Below are positions 16,360 through 25,104 of a stretch of 47,151 nt of DNA, one piece after another (positions within the stretch are counted from its first letter, which is position 1; each line of letters opens with the position of its first letter). The stretch is from Rhodospirillales bacterium (GTDB lineage Bacteria > Pseudomonadota > Alphaproteobacteria > Acetobacterales > Acetobacteraceae): assembly GCA_028869595.1 (NCBI GenBank), contig JAGWRU010000209.1, positions 1-47,151 of the forward strand, given 5' to 3'. A program made the position numbers and the translations under genes. The notes under the pieces are model-generated. The model did no database searches, was not told the DNA's origin, and saw only the letters and a list, made by a program, of their open reading frames with translations.

Positions 16360-17055
16360 CTAGCCTGCCGCCTGGCGCAGCGCGGCGGAGGCGGCCACCG
16401 GACACAGCGGCAGCGCCGCCGCCAGCAGGGCGGAAAGCAGCAGAAGATGCGGCCGCGCGCTGCCGCCGGTGGTGACGGCATCCGCCGCTGCCGCGCCGAA
16501 GATCAGCACCGGGGTAGCCAGCGGCAGCACGATCAGCGGCAGCAGCGCCGCCGCCCGCCTTGCGCCCAGCACGATCGCCGCCCCGGTGGTGCCCAGCAGC
16601 GACAGCAGCACCGTGCCCGGCAGCAGCCCCCCCAGCAGCGCCGGCAAGGCGGCATCGGGCAGGCGCAGCATCACCGCCAGCGGCACTGCGGCCAGACAAA
16701 GCGGCAGCCCCGTCACCAGCCAATGCGCCAGGGCTTTCGCCGCCACCAGCAGCGACACGGGCAATCCGCTCAGCAGCAAGTGATCGAGCGACCCGTCCTC
16801 GAAATCAGCGCCGAACAGTCGGTCAAGCGGCAGCAATGCCGCAAGCAGCGCCGCCACCCAGATGATGCCCGGGGCGATGCGCGCCAGCATTTTCGGCTCC
16901 GGCCCGATGGCCAGCGGGAACAGCGCGATCACCAGCACGAAGAACAGCAGGGCGGCCAGCGTGTCGCCGCCATGGCGCACCGACAGGCGCAGCTCACGCA
17001 TCAGAAGGGCCAGGAATCCGCGGCGGAGTCCTGGCCCTTCCGGATCGTCTTGCAT
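16360..17055 (-). CDS. ccmB: Heme exporter subunit of cytochrome c maturation system I
   Basis: This 231-residue inner-membrane protein with six helices forms, with CcmA and CcmC, the ABC-type complex that releases holo-CcmE during cytochrome c maturation. The match is strong along the whole length, including LFPLAIGPEPK, IAPGIIWVAALLA, LDRLFGADFEDGSLD and the KALAHWLVTGLPL block. The start at 17055 gives a short cytoplasmic N-terminus. It lies 4 bp after the stop of an ornithine/lysine decarboxylase gene and appears co-transcribed with it. The usual partners ccmA and ccmC are not adjacent, which is unusual. Confidence 0.92.
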   Translation of the reverse strand: MQDDPEGPGLRRGFLALLMRELRLSVRHGGDTLAALLFFVLVIALFPLAIGPEPKMLARIAPGIIWVAALLAALLPLDRLFGADFEDGSLDHLLLSGLPVSLLVAAKALAHWLVTGLPLCLAAVPLAVMLRLPDAALPALLGGLLPGTVLLSLLGTTGAAIVLGARRAAALLPLIVLPLATPVLIFGAAAADAVTTGGSARPHLLLLSALLAAALPLCPVAASAALRQAAG

Positions 17056-17059
17056 GCGC

Positions 17060-18187
17060 TCAGACGTAGTGCTCGGCCAGCGGCGCGAAGCCGTTGAAGC
17101 GCTGGCTGGCATAGGTGGTGACATAGGCGCCGGTCGCATGCAGTTCGACCCGGTCGCCGGAAGTCAGCGCCAGCGGCATGCGGTAGGGCGTCTTTTCGTA
17201 CAGGATATCCGCCCCGTCGCAGGTCGGCCCGGCAATCGCCACCGGCCCGGTCGGCCCGCCATCATGCGGCGTGGTGAAGCGATACTTGATCGCCTCGCCC
17301 TCGGTCTCGGCCAGGCCGCCGAAACGGCCGATATCCAGATAGACCCAGCGCAGCGGATCGCCGGCATCGCGACGGCTGACCAGCACCACTTCGGCGGCGA
17401 TCACGCCGGCATCGCCGACGATGAAGCGGCCCGGCTCGATCAGCATTTCCGGCAAGGCGTTGCCGAAATGCGCGGTCATCGCGTCCATGATGGCATCGCC
17501 GAACCGGTCGATCTCCGGCACTTCGTCGCGATAGCGCACGGGGAAGCCGCCGCCGAGATTCATCATGCGGATATTCACCCCCGCATCGCGCAGATCGGTG
17601 AACAGCATCGCCACACGCGCCACCGCCAGCTCGTACGCCGCCGTGGTGGTCTGCTGGCTGCCGACATGGAAGGACAGCCCATACGGGTCGAGCCCCATTT
17701 CCCCCGCCCGCAGCATCAGCGCGCGCGCGCTTTCCACGGTGGTGCCGAATTTGCGCGACAGCGGCCAGTCCGCCCCCTCGTTCTCGACGCGGATGCGGCA
17801 ATAGACGCGCGCGCCCGGGGCGTGGCGGGCCAGCTTCTCCAGCTCCTCGATCGAATCGAAGGCGAACAGCGACACGCCGGCCTGATGCGCGGCGGCGATG
17901 GCCGAGACCTTCTTAATCGTGTTGCCGAAGCTGATCGCCTCCGGCGCGGCGCCGGCGGCCAGGCAGGCCGACACTTCCTCGAAGCTGGCCGCATCGAACT
18001 GGCTGCCCAGCCCGACCAGCCGCTCCAGCACCGGCGCGGCCGGATTGGCCTTCACGGCATAATAGATTCGCGCCTGAGGCAGAGCATGCATCAGGGCGCG
18101 GAAATTCGCTTCCACGCGGTCGATGTCGAGCACCAGGCAGGGGGTTGCCGGATGCTGCGCAAGGAAGCGGGCGATCTTCGGGGTCAT
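17060..18187 (-). CDS. Type III PLP-dependent ornithine/lysine decarboxylase
   Basis: This 375-residue cytosolic enzyme of the eukaryotic-like (alanine-racemase fold) family makes putrescine or cadaverine. It has YYAVKANP with the PLP Lys at residue 46, SFGNTIKK, the HVGSQ block, LGGGFPVRY, the EPGRF phosphate-binding motif, GPTCDGAD with the active-site Cys-Asp pair, and a C-terminal ATGAY. The start at 18187 gives the usual N-terminus. The frame is open to 18271 but would read through a predicted leader hairpin. ccmB follows 4 bp downstream. Ornithine versus lysine specificity cannot be decided by eye. Confidence 0.88.
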   Translation of the reverse strand: MTPKIARFLAQHPATPCLVLDIDRVEANFRALMHALPQARIYYAVKANPAAPVLERLVGLGSQFDAASFEEVSACLAAGAAPEAISFGNTIKKVSAIAAAHQAGVSLFAFDSIEELEKLARHAPGARVYCRIRVENEGADWPLSRKFGTTVESARALMLRAGEMGLDPYGLSFHVGSQQTTTAAYELAVARVAMLFTDLRDAGVNIRMMNLGGGFPVRYRDEVPEIDRFGDAIMDAMTAHFGNALPEMLIEPGRFIVGDAGVIAAEVVLVSRRDAGDPLRWVYLDIGRFGGLAETEGEAIKYRFTTPHDGGPTGPVAIAGPTCDGADILYEKTPYRMPLALTSGDRVELHATGAYVTTYASQRFNGFAPLAEHYV

Positions 18188-18204
18188 CGCGCCGGGCCTC
18201 TCTC

Positions 18205-18275
18205 GGTAAACGTCCGCCTGAGTGAGGCGACGGACGGAGTTGACGAAACGGTCGAACGAACCAGCGACCAAACGA
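18205..18275 (-). ncRNA. Candidate structured leader (speF-like) of the decarboxylase mRNA
   Basis: Two hairpins lie in the leader. One pairs CGTCCG (18211-18216) with CGGACG (18231-18236), extended by CCT/AGG inside, and ends about 25 bases before the start codon, followed on the minus strand by TTTA. The other pairs GGTCG (18250-18254) with CGACC (18265-18269). Alphaproteobacterial ornithine decarboxylase genes are known to carry a conserved leader RNA (speF motif). I infer this may be one but could not align it to a model. Confidence 0.4.
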
Positions 18276-18452
18276 TTGCCAGAACGCTTGACGTCGTTGC
18301 GTAACCGCGAGGGCCAGAGGCACGTGCGTTGCTGCGTGGGGGGTCACTTAGGACCCATCCCCCCCCGTTGCAAGCGGAATTTACCCCCCGCCGAGAATTG
18401 CCTTCCGCCCGGCCCGCGCGCGGTGGTTATACCGGGGACAGGAGGGTGTGCG

Positions 18453-19355
18453 ATGGACCGTTCCGGAACCTTGCGGCGTTGGCGGCGCGTCGGCCTGGCA
18501 ACCCTGGCCGAGGCGCGGTCGGACCGCATCTCGCTGGCCGCCGCCGGCTGTGCCTTCTATGCGACGCTGGCCCTGTTCCCGGCGATGAGCACGCTGATCT
18601 TTCTATACGGCCTGGTTTTCGACCCGATTTCGATCGAGGCGCAGCTCCAGCTTCTGGCCCGCCTGCTGCCGCCGCCGACCTATGCGCTGATCGATCAGGA
18701 GCTGCATCAGCTTGTCGCGCATCGCAACGGCACGCTGGGAATCGGGCTGGCGGTCAGCGTGACGGTGGCGTTCTGGTCGGCGGCGACCGGCACCAAATCC
18801 GTCCTGTCGGCGCTGAACATGGCCTATGACCAGACGGAAACGCGCGGCTTTCTGCGCTTTCAGGCGGTGGCGCTGGCGATGACCTTCTGCGCCATGCTGG
18901 GCGCGGTGCTGGCCATCGCGCTGCTGGTGTTTCTGCCGGCCGCTCTTTCCTACCTGCATTTATCCTCGGCCCGGGTCGGGGTGCTGATCCATTGGGGCGG
19001 GATCGCGGTGATGCTGGGCTTCGTCGGCCAGGCGCTGGCGCTGCTCTATCGCTTCGGGCCGGGACGGCGCCCGCATCAGGACCGGCGTATCGCCCCGGGC
19101 GCGCTGCTGGCGCTGGTGCTGTGGCTGATCGCCTCCGCCCTGCTCAGTTTCTATGTCGGCCACATCGCCCGCTTCGACGTGACCTATGGCCCGATCGGCG
19201 CGGTGGTCGGGGTGATGCTGTGGTTCTACGTCACCGTCTATGCGGTGCTGCTGGGGGCGGAGCTGAACGCCCAGCTGGAGCGGTTGATCCCGCGCGGCGC
19301 GGCGTCATTCCTCGCCGCGCAGGCTGCGGAACCGCGCGATCAAGGCGGTGGTTGA
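18453..19355 (+). CDS. YihY/BrkB family inner-membrane protein
   Basis: This 300-residue membrane protein has about six transmembrane helices. The BrkB/YihY signature is clear: ISLAAAGCAFYATLALFPA near the N-terminus, WSAATGTKSVLSALNMAYD in the middle, and the C-terminal TYGPIGAVVGVMLWFYVTVYAVLLGAELNA-like region. These proteins were once called ribonuclease BN, and their molecular role is unsettled. CAGGAGGG about 7 bases before the ATG supports this start. The last 51 bases overlap the 3' end of pgi on the opposite strand. Confidence 0.85.
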   Translation: MDRSGTLRRWRRVGLATLAEARSDRISLAAAGCAFYATLALFPAMSTLIFLYGLVFDPISIEAQLQLLARLLPPPTYALIDQELHQLVAHRNGTLGIGLAVSVTVAFWSAATGTKSVLSALNMAYDQTETRGFLRFQAVALAMTFCAMLGAVLAIALLVFLPAALSYLHLSSARVGVLIHWGGIAVMLGFVGQALALLYRFGPGRRPHQDRRIAPGALLALVLWLIASALLSFYVGHIARFDVTYGPIGAVVGVMLWFYVTVYAVLLGAELNAQLERLIPRGAASFLAAQAAEPRDQGGG

Positions 19356-20966
19356 GCCATCATGCGTCCCGCCTGGGCGCGGCAGGGACAGGTCGGGCAG
19401 CAGCCCCTTGGCCAGCATCTTGCCCAGTTCCACCCCCCATTGGTCGAAACTGTCGATGCCCCACAGGCAGCCCTGCACCGCCACCTTGTGTTCGTACAGC
19501 GCGATCAGCCGGCCCAGCGCATAGGGGGTCAGCCGCTCGAACAGGATGGTGGCGCTGGGGCGTTCGCCGGGGCAGACCCGATGCGGGGCGAGCCGCGCAA
19601 TCTCTGCCTCCGCCATGCCGGAGGCGGCCATTTCCCGGCGCAGATCGGCCTCACTCCGCCCGTGCAGCAATGCTTCCGCCTGGGCGAAGGCATTGGCGGC
19701 CAGGATGCGGTGCGCCTCGGCGCGGTCGTGATCGGGGCGGGCGGCGAGGATGAAATCGACCGGAATGGTCGCCGGGCCCTGATGCAGCAACTGCATGAAG
19801 CTGTGCTGCGCATTGGTGCCTGGCTCGCCGAAGATCACCGGGCAGGTGGCGCCGGCAACCGGGCTGCCGTCCAGATGCACCGATTTGCCGTTGCTCTCCA
19901 TCTCCAACTGCTGGAGGAAGGCGGGCAGATGCGCCAGGCGCTGATCGTAGGCGAGCACGGCGTGATTGGCCGTGCCCAGAATATTGATATGCCAGAGCCC
20001 GGCCAGGGCCAGGCGGACCGGCAGGTTCTGTGCGAATTCCGTATCGCGGAAATGGCAATCCATTGCCCAGGCGCCGTCCAGCATCGCCTGGAAGGCATCC
20101 CAGCCGGCGGCCAGCGCGATCGACAGCCCGACCGGCGACCACAGCGAATAGCGCCCCCCCACCCAGTCGCGGAAGCCGAACACGAATTCGCGACGGATGC
20201 CGAATGTCGCGACCGCATCCAGATTGGTGGAAAGTGCCGCGAAATGCTGGCCGACCGCGGCCTCGCCCAGGGCTCCGGCCAGCCAGGCGCGCACCGCCGC
20301 CGCATTCACCGCGGTTTCCTGGGTGGTAAAGGATTTGGAGGCGACCAGCACCAGCGTGCGCGCCGGGTCCAACCCGTCCAGCGCGGCCAGCGTCGCATGC
20401 CCGTCGACATTGGACAGGAAGCGCGCCGCCATCGGCCCCGGCGCGGCCGAGGTCAGCGCCTCCACCGCCATGCGCGGGCCGAGATCGGAACCGCCGATGC
20501 CGATATTCAGCACCGTGTCGAAGCGCTGGCCGGTGGCGCCGCGCAGCCGGCCGGCATGCACGGCGGCGACGAAATCGCGCATCTTCGCCCGTTCGGCGGC
20601 GACCAGGGCGCTGGCATCGTCCACACCGCCGGGAAGGGCGGCACGCAGCCCGGCCTGATCGGGCGCGCGTAGCGCCATATGCATCGCCGCCCGCCTTTCG
20701 GAGGTGTTCACCGCCTCGCCCGCGAACAGCCGGGCGCGGAACGTGCCAAGCCCGGCGGCATCGGCCAGGTCGAGCAGGGCGGCCAGTACCGCATCGTCGA
20801 TCGCGGTCTTCGACAAATCGAGCGTCAGGTCATCGAGCGTCAGCGTATGGCGCGCGGCACGGGCCGGATCGGCGGCGAAAAGCGGGGTGATGTCGCGCCC
20901 GCCCGGCCGCGCGGCCAGGGCATGCAAACGCTTCCATGCGGCAGCCATGGGGGTTTCGCCTGCCAT
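19305..20966 (-). CDS. pgi: Glucose-6-phosphate isomerase
   Basis: This 553-residue enzyme interconverts glucose 6-phosphate and fructose 6-phosphate and has the usual bacterial PGI length. It shows GIGGSDLGPRM, SKSFTTQETAVNA, GGRYSLWSPVGLS, the catalytic Glu in GEPGTNAQHSFMQLLHQG, and WGVELGKMLA with the active-site Lys. A purine-rich AAGGGGGAAG just upstream supports the start at 20966; an ATG at 20948 is also possible. It lies 46 bp downstream of the BamF-like gene on the same strand, and its 3' end overlaps the convergent BrkB gene. Confidence 0.95.
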   Translation of the reverse strand: MAGETPMAAAWKRLHALAARPGGRDITPLFAADPARAARHTLTLDDLTLDLSKTAIDDAVLAALLDLADAAGLGTFRARLFAGEAVNTSERRAAMHMALRAPDQAGLRAALPGGVDDASALVAAERAKMRDFVAAVHAGRLRGATGQRFDTVLNIGIGGSDLGPRMAVEALTSAAPGPMAARFLSNVDGHATLAALDGLDPARTLVLVASKSFTTQETAVNAAAVRAWLAGALGEAAVGQHFAALSTNLDAVATFGIRREFVFGFRDWVGGRYSLWSPVGLSIALAAGWDAFQAMLDGAWAMDCHFRDTEFAQNLPVRLALAGLWHINILGTANHAVLAYDQRLAHLPAFLQQLEMESNGKSVHLDGSPVAGATCPVIFGEPGTNAQHSFMQLLHQGPATIPVDFILAARPDHDRAEAHRILAANAFAQAEALLHGRSEADLRREMAASGMAEAEIARLAPHRVCPGERPSATILFERLTPYALGRLIALYEHKVAVQGCLWGIDSFDQWGVELGKMLAKGLLPDLSLPRPGGTHDGSTTALIARFRSLRGEE

Positions 20967-21012
20967 GTCTTCCCCCTTCGGAATGGAATGGCCGCTCGCC
21001 CGGATCAGGCGA

Positions 21013-21609
21013 TCAGAACAGATTGTCGAACCAGCTTCCGCGCTTGGGCTGGATGATCGGCGTGACCCCGCTATCCGGGCTCTTGCCCAGCGCCGCATTC
21101 TCCCGCAGGCGCTGCGCTTCCTTCTGCGGATCGACGACGATCCCCGGCTGCGGCGGGGTGCGCCAGAACATCAGCTTATCGACGAAATTCTCTTTCGGCT
21201 GATCGAGTGCCGAGGCCCGATCCACCAGCGCGCGGATATCCTTGGGCGCGGGCGGGCCGGCGGCGGCGACCAGCGCTTCCTGACCCGGGCTGTTCTGGCC
21301 TGCGGTGCCGTTCAGCGCGGTCTGCGGCACCAGCACTTCCTGGGCCTGCAACGCGGTGGACTGCTCCTGCGGGCGAGAGGCGCCGGGGCGCGGCGGGCGC
21401 AACGTGAAATCGGGCGGCATCGACAGCGGCGCCCGCGTGGTCACGGCGAATTCATTGGGCGCGTCGCGGGTCAGGCCGAACGTGCGGCTGAGATCGGCGC
21501 TGCAGCCGGCCAGCGCCACACAGGCGGCGGCCAGCACCAGACCGCGCGGCGGCGGGACCAGCCGGGGCAGACGACGCGCGCGCGGCGCGGGGGGATACGG
21601 ACGCTCCAT
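21013..21609 (-). CDS. DUF3035 lipoprotein, BamF-like outer-membrane assembly factor
   Basis: This 198-residue lipoprotein has a signal peptide ending in the lipobox LAGC at about residue 36, preceded by an unusually long Arg/Pro-rich N-terminal stretch. The segment APNEFAVTTRAPLSMPPDF followed by LRPPRPG is the hallmark of DUF3035 proteins. These include the alphaproteobacterial BamF, which resembles the N-terminal part of BamC and joins the outer-membrane beta-barrel assembly complex. The C-terminus (PKRGSWFDNLF) is also family-typical. It follows lspA, whose product processes it, which fits a lipoprotein cluster. Confidence 0.78.
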   Translation of the reverse strand: MERPYPPAPRARRLPRLVPPPRGLVLAAACVALAGCSADLSRTFGLTRDAPNEFAVTTRAPLSMPPDFTLRPPRPGASRPQEQSTALQAQEVLVPQTALNGTAGQNSPGQEALVAAAGPPAPKDIRALVDRASALDQPKENFVDKLMFWRTPPQPGIVVDPQKEAQRLRENAALGKSPDSGVTPIIQPKRGSWFDNLF

Positions 21610-21720
21610 GAGCGGATTTCCTAGGCCAGGGAGGCGGTTGCTTGCAAGAGCGTGTAGCGGGGAGGCCGGGTCCGATCCGGCCCGGCCCTTCTCGATCGGC
21701 GCGCGGGTATCGGCGTGCGG

Positions 21721-22194
21721 CTATCGGCGCGCGGCGAACTGGCTTTCGATCACCAGCGCGATCACGCCGCAGACAATCGCCGCATCGCCGACATTGAACA
21801 CATACCATGACCACGCGCCGGCATGGGCCTGGATGAAATCGACCACATAGCCGTGCCGGAACCGGTCGAGAATATTGCCGCCCGCCCCGCCCGCAACCGC
21901 GCCCAGCGCGATCGCGGCCAGGCGGGAGCGGGTGCGGTGCATCCATACCAGTAGCCCCGCCACCACCGCCAATGCCACCCCGGCCAGCAGCCAGGCGCCG
22001 ACGCCCGCCCCGCCCAGCAGCCCGAACGTCACCCCGCGATTCTGCACGAAGGTCAGATTAAGCACGGGCAGCAGCACGATCTGCCGGCGCACCGGCAGGT
22101 CGATACCGTGCAGCACCCAGTATTTGCTGGCCTGATCGGCCAGGAACACGACCAGTGCGGCGATCCACCCCGCCAGCGCAGCGCGGTTTTTCAT
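21721..22194 (-). CDS. lspA: Lipoprotein signal peptidase (signal peptidase II)
   Basis: This 157-residue inner-membrane aspartyl protease cleaves signal peptides of prolipoproteins after diacylglyceryl transfer. It has four hydrophobic helices. Conserved blocks are DQASKYW, LNLTFVQNRGVTFG, GGNILDRFRHGYVVDF with catalytic Asp 119, and FNVGDAAI with catalytic Asp 137; the family usually has NxAD in the latter, here NVGD. The start at 22194 overlaps the ileS stop in an ATGA. The next gene down encodes a lipoprotein. Confidence 0.95.
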   Translation of the reverse strand: MKNRAALAGWIAALVVFLADQASKYWVLHGIDLPVRRQIVLLPVLNLTFVQNRGVTFGLLGGAGVGAWLLAGVALAVVAGLLVWMHRTRSRLAAIALGAVAGGAGGNILDRFRHGYVVDFIQAHAGAWSWYVFNVGDAAIVCGVIALVIESQFAARR

Positions 22195-25034
22195 CGGCAG
22201 ACCAGCCCGCTTTCCACCGCATCGACGCAGCGTGCGCAAAGCAGCGGATGGCGGGGATGCGCGCCGACTTCGGGCAGCACCTTCCAGCAGCGGGCGCATT
22301 TGGCGCCCGGTGCCGCGCTGACCACCGCCGCGACATCGGCCAGATCGGCCAGCGTGAACGCCCCGTCCGGCGCGGCGGCCTCGCTATAGGCAAAGGCCGA
22401 GACAATGGCGAGATCGGCAAAGCCCGGCGCATCGATCAAAGCGCGATCCTCGGCCCCGGCATGCAGCGTGACGGCGGCTTCCAGCGAGGCGCGGATGCGC
22501 CCTTCCGCCCGTGCCCGCTCCAGCGCCCCGGTCACCACCCGGCGCAGACCGCGCAGCCGTTCCCAGCGGGCGATCAGCGCGGCATCGCCTTTCCAGGCGG
22601 CGGGAATATCGGGGAACAGCTCCAGATGCACCGAGCGCTCCTCACCGAAGCGGGCGCAGAAGGCTTCTTCCGCGGTGAAGCACAGCACCGGGGCAAGCCA
22701 GGCGGTCAGGCAGCGATGCAGATGATCGAGCATGCTGCGCACCGCCCGGCGCGTCGGATCGTCGGGGCGATCGCAATAGAGCGCGTCCTTGCGGATATCG
22801 AAATAGAAGGCGGACAGGTCGGTGGCGCAGAACGCATGCAGCGCCGGGTAGACGCCGGTCCAGTCATGGCTGACGACGGCGGTGCGGATCAGCTGGTCGA
22901 TTTCCCAAAGACGATGCAGCAGCCAGCGCTCCAGCTCCGGCATGTCCTCGGCCTCGACCCGTTCGGCTTCGGTGAAGCCGTCCAGCCCGCCCAGCACCCA
23001 GCGCAGCGTGTTGCGCAGCCGGCGATACAGCTCCGCCTGCTGCTTGAGGATCTCGTTGCCGATGCGCAGATCCTCGCTGGTATCGGACGACATCACCCAC
23101 AGGCGCAGGATGTCGGCGCCGTATTTGTCCGAAACCTCCTGCGGGGCGACGACATTGCCCAGCGACTTGGACATTTTGCGGCCCTGCTCGTCCATCACGA
23201 AGCCATGCGTCAGCACCGCGCGGAACGGCGCCGCGCCGCGCGTGCCGACCGCTTCCAGCAGCGAGGAGTGGAACCAGCCGCGATGCTGGTCGGAGCCTTC
23301 CAAATAGAGGTCGGCCGGCCAGGGCAGGTTGCGCCCCTCCAGCACGAAGGCATGGGTGGAGCCGCTTTCGAACCAGACATCGACGATGTCCATCACCTGC
23401 TCATAGGCATCCGGATCGCGGTCGGGGCCGAGGAAGCGGACGGCGGGGGAGGAATACCAGGCATCCGCGCCTTCCTGGCGGAAGGCTTCGACGATGCGCG
23501 CCATCACTGTCGGGTCGCGCAGCGCCTCGCCGGTTTTCTTCTCCACAAAGATCGGGATCGGCACGCCCCAGGCGCGCTGGCGGCTGATGCACCAGTCGGG
23601 CCGGGCGGCAACCATCGAGCCGATCCGGTTGCGCCCCTGATCGGGCACGAACACGGTGGCGGCGATCGCATCCAGCGCCTTGCGCCGGATATGCTCCGGC
23701 CCGTCCATGCGGATGAACCATTGCGGCGTGGCGCGGAAGATCAGCGGCGCCTTGGACCGCCAGGAATGCGGGTAGGAATGGGTGATCTGCCCGCGCCCGA
23801 GCAGCCCGCCCGCCGCCTCGATCGCGGCACAGACCGGATCGGCGGCCTTGTAGACATGGATGCCGGCGAAATGCGGCACCCAGGCGCTGTAGCTGCCGTC
23901 GCCCTGCACCGTCTCCGGCACCTCGATCCCATGCGCGCGGCCGAGGATGAAATCCTCCTCGCCATGGCCGGGGGCGATATGGACGAAGCCGGTGCCGGCT
24001 TCGGTGGTGACGAAATCGCCCAGCAGCAGCGGCGCGTCGTGATCATAGCCCTGCCCGCGCAGCGGATGCGCGGCGATGGTGCCGGCGAGTGCGGTGCCGG
24101 TGTAGCTGGCCAGCACGCGATGGCCGGTGATGCCGACTTCCTGGCAGACCGCATCGAGCAGGGCGGCGGCGATCAGCAGCCTCTCGCCGATGCGCGCGCG
24201 GCTGCCGGCGGCGGTTTCCGTGACCTCGATCAGCGCGTAGTCGATCTCCGCCCCGGCGGCCAAGGCGCGGTTGCCCGGCATGGTCCAGGGCGTGGTGGTC
24301 CAGATCACGATGGCCGCGCCAGCCAGTTCGGCGACCGGGGCTTTCAGCACCGGGAAGCGCACGAAGATCGTGTCGGAGCGGTGGTCGTGATACTCGATCT
24401 CCGCTTCCGCCAGGGCCGTCTTTTCCACCGGCGACCACATCACCGGGCGCAGTCCGCGATAAAGCGCCCCGTTCAGCAGGAACTTGCCGATCTCGTTCGC
24501 GATCGCGGCTTCCGAGGCGAAATCCATCGTCGCATAGCGATGGGCGAAATCGCCCTCCACCCCCAGGCGGCGGAATTCGGCGGCCTGCACGCCCATCCAG
24601 TACTGCGCGTAGGCGCGGCATTCGGCGCGGAAATCCAGCACCGGCACGGCGTCCTTGTCCTTGCCGGCCTTGCGATACTCCTCCTCGATCTTCCATTCGA
24701 TCGGCAGGCCGTGGCAGTCCCAGCCGGGGATGTAATTGGCGTCGAACCCGGCCATCTGGTGGGCGCGGTTGATCACGTCCTTGAGGATCTTGTTCAGCGC
24801 CGTGCCGATATGCAGGTTGCCGTTCGCATAGGGCGGGCCGTCATGCAGGATGAACGGCGCGCGATGGGCGGAGGCGGCGCGCAGCCGCTCGATCAGCCCC
24901 ATCGCGTCCCAGCGCGCCAGAATGGCGGGTTCCTTTTTCGGCAGATCGCCGCGCATCGGAAAATCGGTGCGTGGCAGGAATACCGTGTCGCGGTACTCCT
25001 GCCCGGGGGCTTTATCCTTGGCGGCGTCGTTCAT
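22191..25034 (-). CDS. ileS: Isoleucyl-tRNA synthetase
   Basis: This 947-residue class Ia synthetase charges tRNA-Ile and edits valine. It has the HIGH-type motif in GPPYANGNLHIGTALNK near residue 65, the CP1 editing domain (WTTTPWTMPGN), GSDQHRGWFHSSLLEA, KMSKSLGN, the anticodon-binding domain and a C-terminal Cys4 zinc finger (CARC about 17 residues before CARC). The start at 25034 gives MNDAAKDKAPGQ. The frame is open another 170 bases upstream without family similarity. It is coupled to lspA by a 4-bp overlap and lies 70 bp after ribF. Confidence 0.96.
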   Translation of the reverse strand: MNDAAKDKAPGQEYRDTVFLPRTDFPMRGDLPKKEPAILARWDAMGLIERLRAASAHRAPFILHDGPPYANGNLHIGTALNKILKDVINRAHQMAGFDANYIPGWDCHGLPIEWKIEEEYRKAGKDKDAVPVLDFRAECRAYAQYWMGVQAAEFRRLGVEGDFAHRYATMDFASEAAIANEIGKFLLNGALYRGLRPVMWSPVEKTALAEAEIEYHDHRSDTIFVRFPVLKAPVAELAGAAIVIWTTTPWTMPGNRALAAGAEIDYALIEVTETAAGSRARIGERLLIAAALLDAVCQEVGITGHRVLASYTGTALAGTIAAHPLRGQGYDHDAPLLLGDFVTTEAGTGFVHIAPGHGEEDFILGRAHGIEVPETVQGDGSYSAWVPHFAGIHVYKAADPVCAAIEAAGGLLGRGQITHSYPHSWRSKAPLIFRATPQWFIRMDGPEHIRRKALDAIAATVFVPDQGRNRIGSMVAARPDWCISRQRAWGVPIPIFVEKKTGEALRDPTVMARIVEAFRQEGADAWYSSPAVRFLGPDRDPDAYEQVMDIVDVWFESGSTHAFVLEGRNLPWPADLYLEGSDQHRGWFHSSLLEAVGTRGAAPFRAVLTHGFVMDEQGRKMSKSLGNVVAPQEVSDKYGADILRLWVMSSDTSEDLRIGNEILKQQAELYRRLRNTLRWVLGGLDGFTEAERVEAEDMPELERWLLHRLWEIDQLIRTAVVSHDWTGVYPALHAFCATDLSAFYFDIRKDALYCDRPDDPTRRAVRSMLDHLHRCLTAWLAPVLCFTAEEAFCARFGEERSVHLELFPDIPAAWKGDAALIARWERLRGLRRVVTGALERARAEGRIRASLEAAVTLHAGAEDRALIDAPGFADLAIVSAFAYSEAAAPDGAFTLADLADVAAVVSAAPGAKCARCWKVLPEVGAHPRHPLLCARCVDAVESGLVCR

Positions 25035-25104
25035 GGCATCGGTCCCGGCCGCGTGGGCGGCAACAAGGGGAAGGGGCGGGCGGCAGTCGCGGCGATCCCG
25101 GCGG

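Noticed and set aside
21686-21733. Three near-repeats of an ATCGGCG-GCGG unit at the end of lspA
   Set aside because: Copies are short, diverged and GC-rich, and one is part of the lspA coding end; no further structure.
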